From Fimbriimonadaceae bacterium (GTDB taxonomy: Bacteria; Armatimonadota; Fimbriimonadia; Fimbriimonadales; Fimbriimonadaceae): a stretch of 64,000 nt of DNA. The notes under the pieces were generated by a model. The model did not search any database. It was not told where the DNA came from and saw only the letters and a program-made list of their open reading frames with translations. A program made the position numbers and the translations under genes. Numbering within the stretch: the first letter of the stretch is position 1; every line of letters starts with the position of its first letter. Location: positions 1 to 64,000 of the forward strand of contig JABAQM010000001.1 in assembly GCA_019187105.1 (NCBI GenBank), in the 5' to 3' direction. Below, piece by piece: positions 52,466-63,195 of this stretch.

Positions 52466-54040
52466 ATGAATAGTGTAAACACACAAATCAACTGGCGCGA
52501 AAGCGCTTCTCGTCGAATCATCGCTGCGCTGTGCTCATCTTATACAAGCATCAGCCATGCGGTGTGTGAACTAGTTGACAACGCGGTGGACGCGATGGGC
52601 GACCAGGAGTGCGTCATCAACATTCTGCTGGACAAACCTGGAAACCGTATCGTGGTCGAGAGCGTCGGCGGAATGGGAATGGGCGCGGCCGAAATCGCCA
52701 CCTGGCTCAACTGGGGCGAGGGCGCTCATCACACGGCAGACGACATCGGACATTACGGGCAGGGTGGAAAGTCGGCCTGCGGATACTTGGGCGACTCCCT
52801 TCGGCTTTGGTCGAAGAAGGCATGGGAGCCAGAGGTTTGGATGCTCGAAGACTTGAACTGGCGCAACCGTGCGGACTTCGCTGATTTCGGGGTTCCCGCG
52901 CCCATCGACTTAAAGATTGCGCCCGACACCTTGCGAAACTGCCCACTTGAATCTGGATGCGTGCGAATCGAAATCGAGGACGTTATCAACGGACGGCAAT
53001 GGAGACTTGACTCTCTGATGCGAGACCTCGCAACGGTATACGACCGGCTCCTTCGGTTCGGGCAGCTTTCGATTATTGTCAATGGTTCGTCGGTAAAACC
53101 GGTAGACCTGCCCTTGGATGCCTCTATTGGGAAAGTCCCGATTGATGTCAAGGTTGGCGATGTTACAGCCAAAGGCTGGGCGGGACGACTGGAACGCGGC
53201 AAGCTCAAAGACGGATATGTGAAGGCTGGATTCCGGCTCTTCGCCAAGGGCCGAATGATGGTCGAGAATGAGTCATTCGGCTTCAACTTCGCTGCAAAGG
53301 GTTCGCTCAACCAGTTCATCTCCGAACTTGAGATTGATGGGTTAACTCCGAATCTCAACAAGAGCGGATTCGTCGAACGCGACGATCAGGTCTTCAAAGA
53401 CCTGGGACGCGCAATCTTGGCTCAATGCTCGTCTCTCATCAAACAGCTTCGCGAAGGTCACGACGAGAAGATTCTGGGCCGCGAAAAGCGAACCGCCAAA
53501 AGGGTGCGAGGACAACTCAAGACGCTTTTCAAGCACCTCGCCGAAGGCGTGGGCGATGAGCCGGTTGAGGAACAGGAAACTCCAAGCGGCGAAGGCAACG
53601 ATGGCCGAAAACCGCGCGAGCCTCGGGAGAAGGGTGAGCAAGACACCGACAAATCCAAGGGCGAAAAAACGGGGCGTGAGAACACGCCTAAATCTCCCGC
53701 ACCAGATGGCGCGGTTGGAACTTTGCGAAGACTGATGAGACGGCTGAAGAACGGCAAAGACTGCCCAGAGATAGAAATCGTCGCGGGCAGTCCCGAGATT
53801 CGCTCGGCGCTTGTTGAAGAGGACGGCAAAGTCGTGATTCAGATAAACAAGAACTTCCCCGGTTATGCGAAAGTTGACGGTGCCGACTCGTACGTTGCTG
53901 AAACCGTGCTCATTGAGCTACTGATGCGCGATGAGGATTGTCAACTGGCCCCCGCTCTAGTTGAGCGCGTCAACTTCTTGCTCGTTCGGTGGTCGGGTAT
54001 TGCTTCGCACGGAAATCCAGACGAGCAGGGTGCGGCTTAA
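52466..54040 (+). CDS. GHKL (MORC/Hsp90-like) ATPase
   Basis: A 524-residue protein with an N-terminal GHKL ATP-binding fold. Its N box is CELVDNAVDAM (Glu35, Asn39) and its lid/G2 is GHYGQGGKSA (95-104). The G1 region reads ESVGGMGMG, where the adenine-contacting Asp is not obvious. A transducer-like domain follows (about 200-300). The segment from about 370 to 415 is charged and probably disordered, before a C-terminal domain. MutL/MORC-like ATPases have been noted in prokaryotic restriction and conflict operons, and this one is cargo between two recombinases. A defence role is inference. Confidence 0.72.
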   Translation: MNSVNTQINWRESASRRIIAALCSSYTSISHAVCELVDNAVDAMGDQECVINILLDKPGNRIVVESVGGMGMGAAEIATWLNWGEGAHHTADDIGHYGQGGKSACGYLGDSLRLWSKKAWEPEVWMLEDLNWRNRADFADFGVPAPIDLKIAPDTLRNCPLESGCVRIEIEDVINGRQWRLDSLMRDLATVYDRLLRFGQLSIIVNGSSVKPVDLPLDASIGKVPIDVKVGDVTAKGWAGRLERGKLKDGYVKAGFRLFAKGRMMVENESFGFNFAAKGSLNQFISELEIDGLTPNLNKSGFVERDDQVFKDLGRAILAQCSSLIKQLREGHDEKILGREKRTAKRVRGQLKTLFKHLAEGVGDEPVEEQETPSGEGNDGRKPREPREKGEQDTDKSKGEKTGRENTPKSPAPDGAVGTLRRLMRRLKNGKDCPEIEIVAGSPEIRSALVEEDGKVVIQINKNFPGYAKVDGADSYVAETVLIELLMRDEDCQLAPALVERVNFLLVRWSGIASHGNPDEQGAA

Positions 54041-54332
54041 GGAAGAGCCAAGAAGGTGGGCACGATCATATTCGTGCCCATCTACATTTCGTTGACCGAT
54101 TTTGATCCAAAAAGAACGAACATAACTATATGACCGCGTGCCTTCGATTTCGAGTCTCCCCGTTTCGGGGTCTTCCTGTCAGATACCGTCGCGAACCGAT
54201 CCGCGACGATGTTCCCAATTGCCAGGACCGATTTCGCGAAGGGCTCTCAAAGGCTTACGGTCGCAACATAACACATGAGGAAGCGGACAATGCCAAGCGA
54301 AGGTTGCGCGACTTCCTCTCAGGACTTCGAAA

Positions 54333-55947
<1,615 letters not shown>

Positions 55948-56052
55948 ACGGAGGAAGTCAAGTTAACCTGATCGTCAACTCATGCGTCAAGCGATCCCTG
56001 GTGCGTAACGGGAGGCACACGCCAAACATCTGAGGTTTGAGGGAACAACCAC

Positions 56053-58353
56053 ATGAGCACGACACTCGCACTGTTTATCGGCGCATCCATGATCGGTCTG
56101 CAGCAGCAGCCGGCACAGGAGCCCGGAACGCTGGTGGGCCAGCGTCCGGATGGAAAGCCCGTACTATGCCCATTGGAGTCCACCCGGGTCCACGTCGACA
56201 TAGCCGGATTCGGCGCGCGGGTCACGGTGGTCCAGAAGTTCAAGAATTCGTCGGCAGAGCCTCTCGAAGCCGTGTATACGTTTCCGCTTCCTGCCGATGC
56301 GGCAGTCGACAGCATGAGAATGAAGGTGGGAAGCCGCCTCATTTCGGGGTCAATCAAGCGCCGCGAGGAAGCCAAGGCGATCTATGATGCCGCTCGCAAT
56401 CAGGGCAAAACTGCTGCGCTACTGGATCAGGAGCGGCCAAACATCTTCACCCAGAGCATCGCCAATCTGATGCCCAGGGAGCCGGTCGAGGTTGAGATCA
56501 GCTATGTCCAGCTCCTGCCTTACAAGAACGACGAGTTCGAGTTTGTCTATCCGATGGTGGTCGCGCCGCGGTTTAACCCGAAGTCCGTTAAGGACGCCGA
56601 CAAGGTGTCGCCGCCGCTCGTCAAACGTTCGGGAGCTACCATTAGTCTCACGGTCAATCTGGACGCGGGCGCCCCGATCAAATCGATGACGTCGGTGCTG
56701 CACCAAGTCAACGTGACACCGGTTAGCCAGCAAGCGCGGCGCGTCGAGCTAAAGAAGCGCGACGAGATACCGAATCGGGACTTCATCCTAAGGTATGGCA
56801 CCAGCGGCGAGGGCATTCAGGGAGCGTTTCTGACTCACGCCGATTCGAAGAAGGGTGGCTTCTTCAGCTTGGTGCTTCTGCCCCCAAAACAGCCGAAACT
56901 GGCCCAGATTCGACCACGGGAATTGGTCTTCGTCATGGACCAAAGCGGATCGCAGAACGGGTTTCCTCTCGAAAAGTCGAAAGAGCTGACTCTGAAGATG
57001 GTCGACCAGATGCGGCCGGGCGATACATTCAATGTGATCGCCTTCTCGAATGGCGCTCGAAAGCTTTGGACTCAGTCGAAGCCGAATTCCCCTGCAAACC
57101 GAGCGGAAGCTGCGAAGTTTGTTGGCGCTTTAGAAGCCAATGGCGGTACCCAGTTCCTTCCCGCAATCGAGATGTCACTCGAGCCGCCGATGGACTCGGA
57201 GAGGCTGAAGCTCGTGGTGTTCAACACCGACGGCTTGATTGGAAACGAAGCCGAGATTCTGCAAGAGATCAAGAAGCGGCGTGAGAACTCGCGGATGTTC
57301 ACGTTTGGGATAGGCAATGGCGTCAACCGCTTCCTCATCGATGCGATGAGCGCAGAGGGACGTGGCGCAGCCGAGTTCGTGACCTTGAACCAGGCTGCCG
57401 AACCGGCCGTGCAACGCTTCTTGGCTCGCACACAGACCCCGATTCTCACCAACATTGGCGTGCAATTCGATGGAGTCCAGGTTCAGGAGGTCGTTCCGAA
57501 CCAACCCAAAGACGTTTTTGACGGCGAGCCGATCGTGATCTTTGGTCGCTATCGGCATGCTGGGCACGGCAAGGTCAAGGTCAGTGGCATGCTCGGCGAC
57601 CAGCCATGGGAGAAAACGATCGACGTTAGCTTTCCGGCAACGGACCAGCAGGGGTCTGCGATTGCGAGCCTTTGGGCGCGAAGGAAGATCGATGACCTCA
57701 CGCAAACCGATTACATTGCCGGCCTGACGAACGGCCATCGATCCGTGGTTGCCGACCAGGTGACCTCGCTTGGCCTCACCTTCGGAATCATGACGCAATG
57801 GACTTCGTTCGTGGCTGTCGACGAACGAATCGTCAACGTTGGCGGCAAGATGCGAAAGGTGCGGGTGCCGGTCGACCTGACCGACGGCCTCAGCGAGTCT
57901 TACTTCCTCGGCATGGATTCCTCTGGCTACCCGGCAGGAGGCTTTGGTGGCGGTGGCCTCGGTGGTGGTGGAGGAGCCGGCCCTGGTTCGACTCAAAGCA
58001 AGGCATTTACGCGGGGTGCGGTGATTACCGGCAATCGACGAGGCATCCTCGCCGGCGTGCCCCCTGAGAGCGAAAAGGAACTCGAGGAGTTCAAGGCAGA
58101 GGCAAGAGAGAAGGCAGCGTTCGAATCGCGCGTCGCCGCTAGCCTCAAACTGTCGAAGAAGACAACCCTTTCCGTCCAAATTTGGGTAACGAAGTTAACG
58201 CCTGAGCTGCTGAAGAAGCTGCAAGCAGCCGGTCTGAAGGTCGGTGACACCGACAAGGGCTTGAGACTGGTGTTCGGCGAAATCGCGGCGGCCAAACTGC
58301 GGAAGCTCGCAATGGTGGAAGGCATAAGACTGATCGAAGAAGCGAAACCGTAG
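56053..58353 (+). CDS. VIT and von Willebrand A domain protein
   Basis: A 766-residue protein. The N-terminal VIT domain (about 35-160) includes YTFPLPADAAVDSM and a KAIYDAARNQGKTAALL stretch. A vWA domain (about 290-460) has the MIDAS motif DQSGS near 296. A Gly-rich linker (about 630-655) and a C-terminal helical region follow. A weak hydrophobic N-terminus may be an export signal. Bacterial VIT-vWA proteins are extracytoplasmic or membrane-linked adhesion/assembly factors of mostly unknown role. GAGG precedes the ATG. The gene stands alone. Confidence 0.85.
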   Translation: MSTTLALFIGASMIGLQQQPAQEPGTLVGQRPDGKPVLCPLESTRVHVDIAGFGARVTVVQKFKNSSAEPLEAVYTFPLPADAAVDSMRMKVGSRLISGSIKRREEAKAIYDAARNQGKTAALLDQERPNIFTQSIANLMPREPVEVEISYVQLLPYKNDEFEFVYPMVVAPRFNPKSVKDADKVSPPLVKRSGATISLTVNLDAGAPIKSMTSVLHQVNVTPVSQQARRVELKKRDEIPNRDFILRYGTSGEGIQGAFLTHADSKKGGFFSLVLLPPKQPKLAQIRPRELVFVMDQSGSQNGFPLEKSKELTLKMVDQMRPGDTFNVIAFSNGARKLWTQSKPNSPANRAEAAKFVGALEANGGTQFLPAIEMSLEPPMDSERLKLVVFNTDGLIGNEAEILQEIKKRRENSRMFTFGIGNGVNRFLIDAMSAEGRGAAEFVTLNQAAEPAVQRFLARTQTPILTNIGVQFDGVQVQEVVPNQPKDVFDGEPIVIFGRYRHAGHGKVKVSGMLGDQPWEKTIDVSFPATDQQGSAIASLWARRKIDDLTQTDYIAGLTNGHRSVVADQVTSLGLTFGIMTQWTSFVAVDERIVNVGGKMRKVRVPVDLTDGLSESYFLGMDSSGYPAGGFGGGGLGGGGGAGPGSTQSKAFTRGAVITGNRRGILAGVPPESEKELEEFKAEAREKAAFESRVAASLKLSKKTTLSVQIWVTKLTPELLKKLQAAGLKVGDTDKGLRLVFGEIAAAKLRKLAMVEGIRLIEEAKP

Positions 58354-58384
58354 GGAACTCGGCGAGCTTTGGCGGACATAATCG

Positions 58385-58411
58385 GTAGCGGGAGCCTTGT
58401 GCTTCCGCTAC
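58385..58411 (+). other. 10-bp hairpin at the start of the M3 peptidase gene
   Basis: GTAGCGGGAG/CTTCCGCTAC pairs over 10 bp, with one G-T, around a 7-nt loop. It ends 4 nt before the ATG at 58416. There is no T-tract. It may be a terminator of the vWA gene or a translational control element. Confidence 0.45.
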
Positions 58412-58415
58412 GACT

Positions 58416-60416
58416 ATGTTTAGACCGTTTGCAATCACCAGTCTCATCGCTCTCGCAATGGTTGTCGGCGCCCAAGTGCCGCCAAAGGTCGAGGCTGCCA
58501 TCATGAAGGCCAACGCCGATATCGCGAAGATCATCGCCGTTCCCAAGGCTCAAAGAAACTTCGACAACACCATCGGTGCGATGGATGCCCTCGACGTCTG
58601 GATGGACAACGAGACGTCGATGATCATCTTCATGCAGCACGTTTCTCCCGACGCCAAGTCGCGGGATGAGGGAAGGGCCGCCGAAGAAGCCGTCGTCAAT
58701 TGGGGCATCGAGGTTGGCAAGCGGGAGGATCTCTACAAGGCGATCAAGGAATATGCGGACACCAAGCCCAAGCTGGAAGGGGAGCAGAAGCGCCTGCTGG
58801 ATTTCATCATGCGGGACTACCGCCGGTCGGGCATCAGTCTTCCCAAGGACAAGCGCGACAAGCTCAAAGAGCTTGAGACCGAGATCTCCAAGCTAGGCAT
58901 CGAGTTCGAGCGGAATATTGCCGAAGACGGCAGCAAGCTCCCGCTGTCCCTCCTTGAACTCAAGGGCGTGCCGGACGATGTGGTCAAACGGCTACCTAAG
59001 GTAGGTGAGCTGGTCCTGGCCGGCTTCGACGGTCCGACCTATGGCGCGATCATGGACTATTGCGAGGTCGAGGCAACCCGCCAGAAAATGCAGTGGATGT
59101 ACAGGCGACGGGGCGGCGCAAAGAACGTTGCCGTGCTTGAGAAGATGCTCAAAGCGAGGGCCGAAGCGTCAAAGCTGCTCGGCTACGCCAACACCGTTGA
59201 TTACGAGATCGAGGTCAGAATGGCCAAGAACTCAAAGACGGTGGCGAAGTTCTACGAGGACCTCCTTCCGATCGTTCGTAAAAAGGCCCTGCAGGACTTC
59301 AACGAGTTCCAGGAATCCAAGCGAACCCACCTCGGCGATGCCAATGCGACGTTTAATCCTTGGGATTACAGCTTCTACAAAAACCGACTGAAACGGGAAA
59401 AGTACGCCGTCGATACCCAGAAGGTCAGCGAGTACTTTCCGATGGACGCCGTGGTCAAGGGACTCTTTTCAATCACCCAGTCGCTCTACGGCATCGACAT
59501 GGTGGACATCACTGCGCAGGCCAAGCAGAAGGGCTTTCCCATCTGGCACGAGGACGTAAAGCTCTACGAGTTGTACGACAAGCAGACCAAGAACCTGCTC
59601 GGCCGTATGTACACGGACCTCTACCCTCGAGAGAACAAATACACCCACGCTGCTTGCTGGGGCCTTCAGCCTCGCCGGAAAGCCTTGGCCGGAAAGGACC
59701 AGGTTCCGCTCGCGGCCCTTGTCTGTAACTTCACGAAGCCGACTGCCGACAAGCCATCCCTGCTGGAGCATGACGAAGTCGAAACGTTCTTCCACGAGTT
59801 CGGCCACGGACTCCATCACATGCTGGCTGACAGTACTTACGCACGGTTCAGCGGCACTCGCGTCGCGCGGGACTTCGTCGAAGCTCCGAGCCAGATGATG
59901 GAAAACTGGATCTGGGATCCGGCCGTGTTGCGCACGTTTGCTAAGCACTACCAGACCGGAGATTCCCTCCCGGACGCGATGCTGGAGGGTATGAAATCGG
60001 CTCGAACCCTTGGCAGTGGCATCGAGACGGAAGGTCAGTTCTTCCTCGGGAAAATGGATCAGATCTTCCACACCGCCCCGAATGGCAGCATCGACACCAC
60101 GAAGGCGGCGCTTGCAGCCTATGAGGAGTGCACCCTGTTTAAGGCAACCCCGAATACGATGCCGCAGGCAGCCTTTGGCCATCTGAATGGGTATCAGGGA
60201 GCTTATTACGGCTATCTCTGGTCCTTGGTCTATGCGCAGGACATGTTCCAGCGGTTTGAGGAGCAGGGACTTCTGAATCCGGAGGCTGGCGCCTATTACC
60301 GCAAGAAGGTGCTGGCGCGAGGCGGCAGTATGGACGAAATGGACATGCTTCGCGACTACTTGGGCAGGGAACCGAGGATGGACGCCTTCCTAAAGCATCT
60401 CGGCTTGAAGGGATAG
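58416..60416 (+). CDS. M3-family oligopeptidase
   Basis: A 666-residue zinc metallopeptidase of the thimet oligopeptidase/Dcp class. The active-site motif HEFGH (about 460-464), followed by VEAPSQMMENW with the third zinc ligand Glu, is diagnostic. The N-terminus (MFRPFAITSLIALAMVVGAQ) looks like a signal peptide, so the enzyme is probably periplasmic. It degrades short peptides. The cca gene follows after 3 nt. Confidence 0.93.
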   Translation: MFRPFAITSLIALAMVVGAQVPPKVEAAIMKANADIAKIIAVPKAQRNFDNTIGAMDALDVWMDNETSMIIFMQHVSPDAKSRDEGRAAEEAVVNWGIEVGKREDLYKAIKEYADTKPKLEGEQKRLLDFIMRDYRRSGISLPKDKRDKLKELETEISKLGIEFERNIAEDGSKLPLSLLELKGVPDDVVKRLPKVGELVLAGFDGPTYGAIMDYCEVEATRQKMQWMYRRRGGAKNVAVLEKMLKARAEASKLLGYANTVDYEIEVRMAKNSKTVAKFYEDLLPIVRKKALQDFNEFQESKRTHLGDANATFNPWDYSFYKNRLKREKYAVDTQKVSEYFPMDAVVKGLFSITQSLYGIDMVDITAQAKQKGFPIWHEDVKLYELYDKQTKNLLGRMYTDLYPRENKYTHAACWGLQPRRKALAGKDQVPLAALVCNFTKPTADKPSLLEHDEVETFFHEFGHGLHHMLADSTYARFSGTRVARDFVEAPSQMMENWIWDPAVLRTFAKHYQTGDSLPDAMLEGMKSARTLGSGIETEGQFFLGKMDQIFHTAPNGSIDTTKAALAAYEECTLFKATPNTMPQAAFGHLNGYQGAYYGYLWSLVYAQDMFQRFEEQGLLNPEAGAYYRKKVLARGGSMDEMDMLRDYLGREPRMDAFLKHLGLKG

Positions 60417-60419
60417 CAG

Positions 60420-61778
60420 ATGAACCCGGTCTTGAACCGGATTAGGGACGCGACCCAAGGCACAGAGTACGACGGACGGCTGTGGCTGGTCGGCGGCTAC
60501 GTGCGCGATCGACTGCTTGGCCTCCCAGATTCACCTGACGCAGATTTTGTGCTGGAGAGCGATGCGGGGGCAGCAACTCGGTTCCTGTTTGAGCGTGGTA
60601 TTGGTGAGAACCCGCCGGTCGTCTATCCGAGGTTTGGCACGGCCATGCTGCAGGTGGACGGCGCCCAGATCGAGTTTGTAACCGCTCGAAAAGAGTCCTA
60701 CGAGTCCGACTCCAGAAAGCCGTTCGTAGAACCGGCAACGCTTGTCGACGATGCGTTTCGGCGGGATTTCACGGTCAACGCGTTGTTCGAAAACCTGCAT
60801 TCCGGAGAGAATCGCGACCCCACCGGCCTGGGTTTCAGTGACCTAAGGTCTGAAATCCTGAGGACCCCTCTGGAGCCCAAGCAGACGTTTAGCGATGATC
60901 CGCTGCGGATGCTTCGGGCCGTTCGTTTTAGAGGCAAGCTGGGATTTCACTACGCTCCCGGCATCGAAGAAGCCATAGCGGAGATGGCGCCGCGCCTGCA
61001 AGTGATCAGTGCCGAGCGGATTCGTGACGAGTTCGCCAAGATGATGGTCTTGCCGGATCCGGCGTCCTGCCTGCGTGATTTAATGAGGCTGGGCTTGGCT
61101 GAGCAGTTCGCACCCGAGCTGGCCGCAATGAATGGAGTCGATCAAGGCACCTTTCACCACCTGGATGTCTGGAACCACTCGGTCGCGGTCGTCGACAACC
61201 TGAAGTCGTCCGATCTAGGCTTGGCCCTAGCCGGCTTGTTGCACGATGTTGGCAAACCCCGAACCCGAACGGTGGAGCCCAACGGCCGCATACGGTTCTT
61301 CAGCCACGAGGTGGTTGGCGCGGAAATGGCTTTTGAACTGCTGGATCGGCTCCGCTTTCCCCATGCCCTATGCGCAAGAGTCGCAAAGCTGGTCCGGAAC
61401 CATATGCGGCTCGGAAGCTCGCCGGAGTTCACGCCGACGGCGGCCCGGCGGCTGCTGCGAGACCTTGGCGACGATACTGAACCCCTGCTCGAGCTTTGCG
61501 AAGCCGACGCAAACGCCTTGAAGGCCGGCGTTCGACAGCTTGACCTGAACGCCATCCGCGACCAAATTGCAGCGGTCCAGACGCAGGTAGCGGTCAAGGA
61601 CCTGGAAAGCCCACTATCTGGACAAGAAATCATGGAATTATTGAACGCACCGGCCGGACCGGCTATCGGACAGGCAAAGGCCTGGCTCACTGAGCGGGTA
61701 TTGGAGGGTGATATTGCTCCTGGCGACAAGGTGGCAGCACGCAGGGAACTGGCTCAATTTAAGCTGGAACGTGAATGA
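60420..61778 (+). CDS. cca: CCA tRNA nucleotidyltransferase with HD domain
   Basis: A 452-residue class II nucleotidyltransferase. The head domain has LVGGYVRDRLLG and the metal-binding DADFV. The neck has RRDFTVNALFENL and DDPLRMLRAVRFRGKLGF. A C-terminal HD phosphohydrolase domain contains LLHDVGKPRTR. Adjacent encoded CCA on the tRNA-Ala does not exclude a repair role. Poly(A) polymerase activity is the alternative within this family. It is coupled closely to the M3 gene. Confidence 0.9.
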   Translation: MNPVLNRIRDATQGTEYDGRLWLVGGYVRDRLLGLPDSPDADFVLESDAGAATRFLFERGIGENPPVVYPRFGTAMLQVDGAQIEFVTARKESYESDSRKPFVEPATLVDDAFRRDFTVNALFENLHSGENRDPTGLGFSDLRSEILRTPLEPKQTFSDDPLRMLRAVRFRGKLGFHYAPGIEEAIAEMAPRLQVISAERIRDEFAKMMVLPDPASCLRDLMRLGLAEQFAPELAAMNGVDQGTFHHLDVWNHSVAVVDNLKSSDLGLALAGLLHDVGKPRTRTVEPNGRIRFFSHEVVGAEMAFELLDRLRFPHALCARVAKLVRNHMRLGSSPEFTPTAARRLLRDLGDDTEPLLELCEADANALKAGVRQLDLNAIRDQIAAVQTQVAVKDLESPLSGQEIMELLNAPAGPAIGQAKAWLTERVLEGDIAPGDKVAARRELAQFKLERE

Positions 61779-61870
61779 AATACCCGCAAATCGCGTCGTA
61801 ACAAGGCGTACGTTTGAACGTCGGATTCTTGACGTTCATGGTCAACGAAACCCTGAGGTTAAATCTGACG

Positions 61871-62479
61871 ATGCCATCGAAGGCGCGAGCGGTGAACTCT
61901 TTGCTTGACGCCGACAGCGACGAAGCGCTAGTCAAGAGGGCGCGTAGCGGCGAGTTTGCCGCTTTCGAACGGCTGTTCGAGCGGCATCGCACGCTCGTTT
62001 ATCGATTTGCTTACCAAATGGGTCCGCGGCGCGATGATGCCGAAGATATCACTCAGGAAGTCTTCGTGCGCGCTTATCAGAACCTGGACCGCTATCGCGA
62101 CGAGGCGAAGTTCACGACCTGGCTTCTCAGGATCGCGACAAACCTTTGCACCGACCGGGCGAGAATGACCCAACGCAGGCAGGCTCTCGAGCAACAGGAA
62201 GCGGCGGGAGCGCTCGATTGGATGACCAAGGGCGACTTTGAAGATCCAATTGCCAACCTTGACAGCGAACGGCGGCTTATCGCTTTGAGAAAAGCCCTGA
62301 ACGCTCTACCAGTCCATCACCGTACGATGATTATCCTGAGAGATATCGAAGAGCGCGATTACGAGGATATTGCCAGTATCGTAGGGTGCTCGGTAGGTGG
62401 GGCAAAGCTCCGCGTTCTACGGGCAAGAAGGGCATTAAGAGACCGCATAGCCCCCTTACTTGGGGAGGATGCAAAGTGA
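61871..62479 (+). CDS. ECF-type RNA polymerase sigma factor
   Basis: A group 4 sigma factor of about 202 residues from ATG 61871; the frame is open from a TTG at 61814 and the start is not certain. Region 2 includes FAYQMGPRRDDAEDITQEVF and YRDEAKFTTWLLRIATN. Region 4 includes LPVHHRTMIILRDIEERDYE followed by an HTH (IASIVGCSVGGAKLRVLRAR). The GTGA overlap with the next gene, a TM protein, is the usual sigma/anti-sigma pairing. It probably responds to envelope stress. Confidence 0.92.
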   Translation: MPSKARAVNSLLDADSDEALVKRARSGEFAAFERLFERHRTLVYRFAYQMGPRRDDAEDITQEVFVRAYQNLDRYRDEAKFTTWLLRIATNLCTDRARMTQRRQALEQQEAAGALDWMTKGDFEDPIANLDSERRLIALRKALNALPVHHRTMIILRDIEERDYEDIASIVGCSVGGAKLRVLRARRALRDRIAPLLGEDAK

Positions 62480-63195
62480 AGCAACACGAAATGGATGAAC
62501 TGCTGACGGCGGCATTTGAGGGCGAAACGGCCGGCGTCTCGTCGGAGGTGACCAGGCTGCGCGCCGTGAAGTCCGATCTGTTACGACTTAAGACGGAATT
62601 GCCAGAGTGCCAGCTCTCGACGGAGCGGATGCGCGATGCGATCTTGAACGCTGGCATCAAGCCCAAGCGAAGCTACTGGAACTGGCTTGCGCCGGCAAGC
62701 GCCGTTACCGCATGCTTGGCGTTTGTGATGATCTTTCGAAGCGGAAGCGAGAGCGTTCGCGGTGCAGAGGATATCGCCAAGGCCGTTCCGCCCATCTTTG
62801 AGAAGCCTGTGAGCGACACCGCAGATTCGAATCCGAGCACGCCTTCCATCGCGAAATCTTCTTCGAAGCCGATCGAGGAGATCGTGGTCGCCAGCAAGTC
62901 TTCGCCCAAGCCGAAGGCGGCGGTAAAGCGGGTAGCGGTTCGCGACAAATCAGCGGATGCCAATTCGGAACGAAAGTCTGGAACATCGTCAAGCATGGCT
63001 TTGGCCCAAACAACTCCCAAAGCCGAGTCCACTGAAGCTGCCACGGACACGATGGTCGCGACCACAGCCTTGGGACCCTGGGACAAGGCAGAAGAGCCCG
63101 GCGTCATCGTGATCGACACTCAGGAAGATCTGAATACAGGCGCCAATCGCGCAAGTGAGGTTGCGACTCCAAGCAATGTCGTTATCAGCGGTTAG
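62476..63195 (+). CDS. Probable anti-sigma factor, single-TM
   Basis: A 239-residue protein from GTG 62476, which overlaps the sigma stop and follows GGGAGG. The cytoplasmic N-terminus (about 1-70) is short and acidic/helical, as in RseA-like sigma-binding domains. One TM segment lies near 73-90 (YWNWLAPASAVTACLAFVMIF). The rest is a Ser/Lys-rich extracytoplasmic tail with low complexity. No zinc HxxxCxxC motif is visible, so it is not a ZAS-type anti-sigma. Role is inferred from layout. Confidence 0.7.
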   Translation: MKQHEMDELLTAAFEGETAGVSSEVTRLRAVKSDLLRLKTELPECQLSTERMRDAILNAGIKPKRSYWNWLAPASAVTACLAFVMIFRSGSESVRGAEDIAKAVPPIFEKPVSDTADSNPSTPSIAKSSSKPIEEIVVASKSSPKPKAAVKRVAVRDKSADANSERKSGTSSSMALAQTTPKAESTEAATDTMVATTALGPWDKAEEPGVIVIDTQEDLNTGANRASEVATPSNVVISG

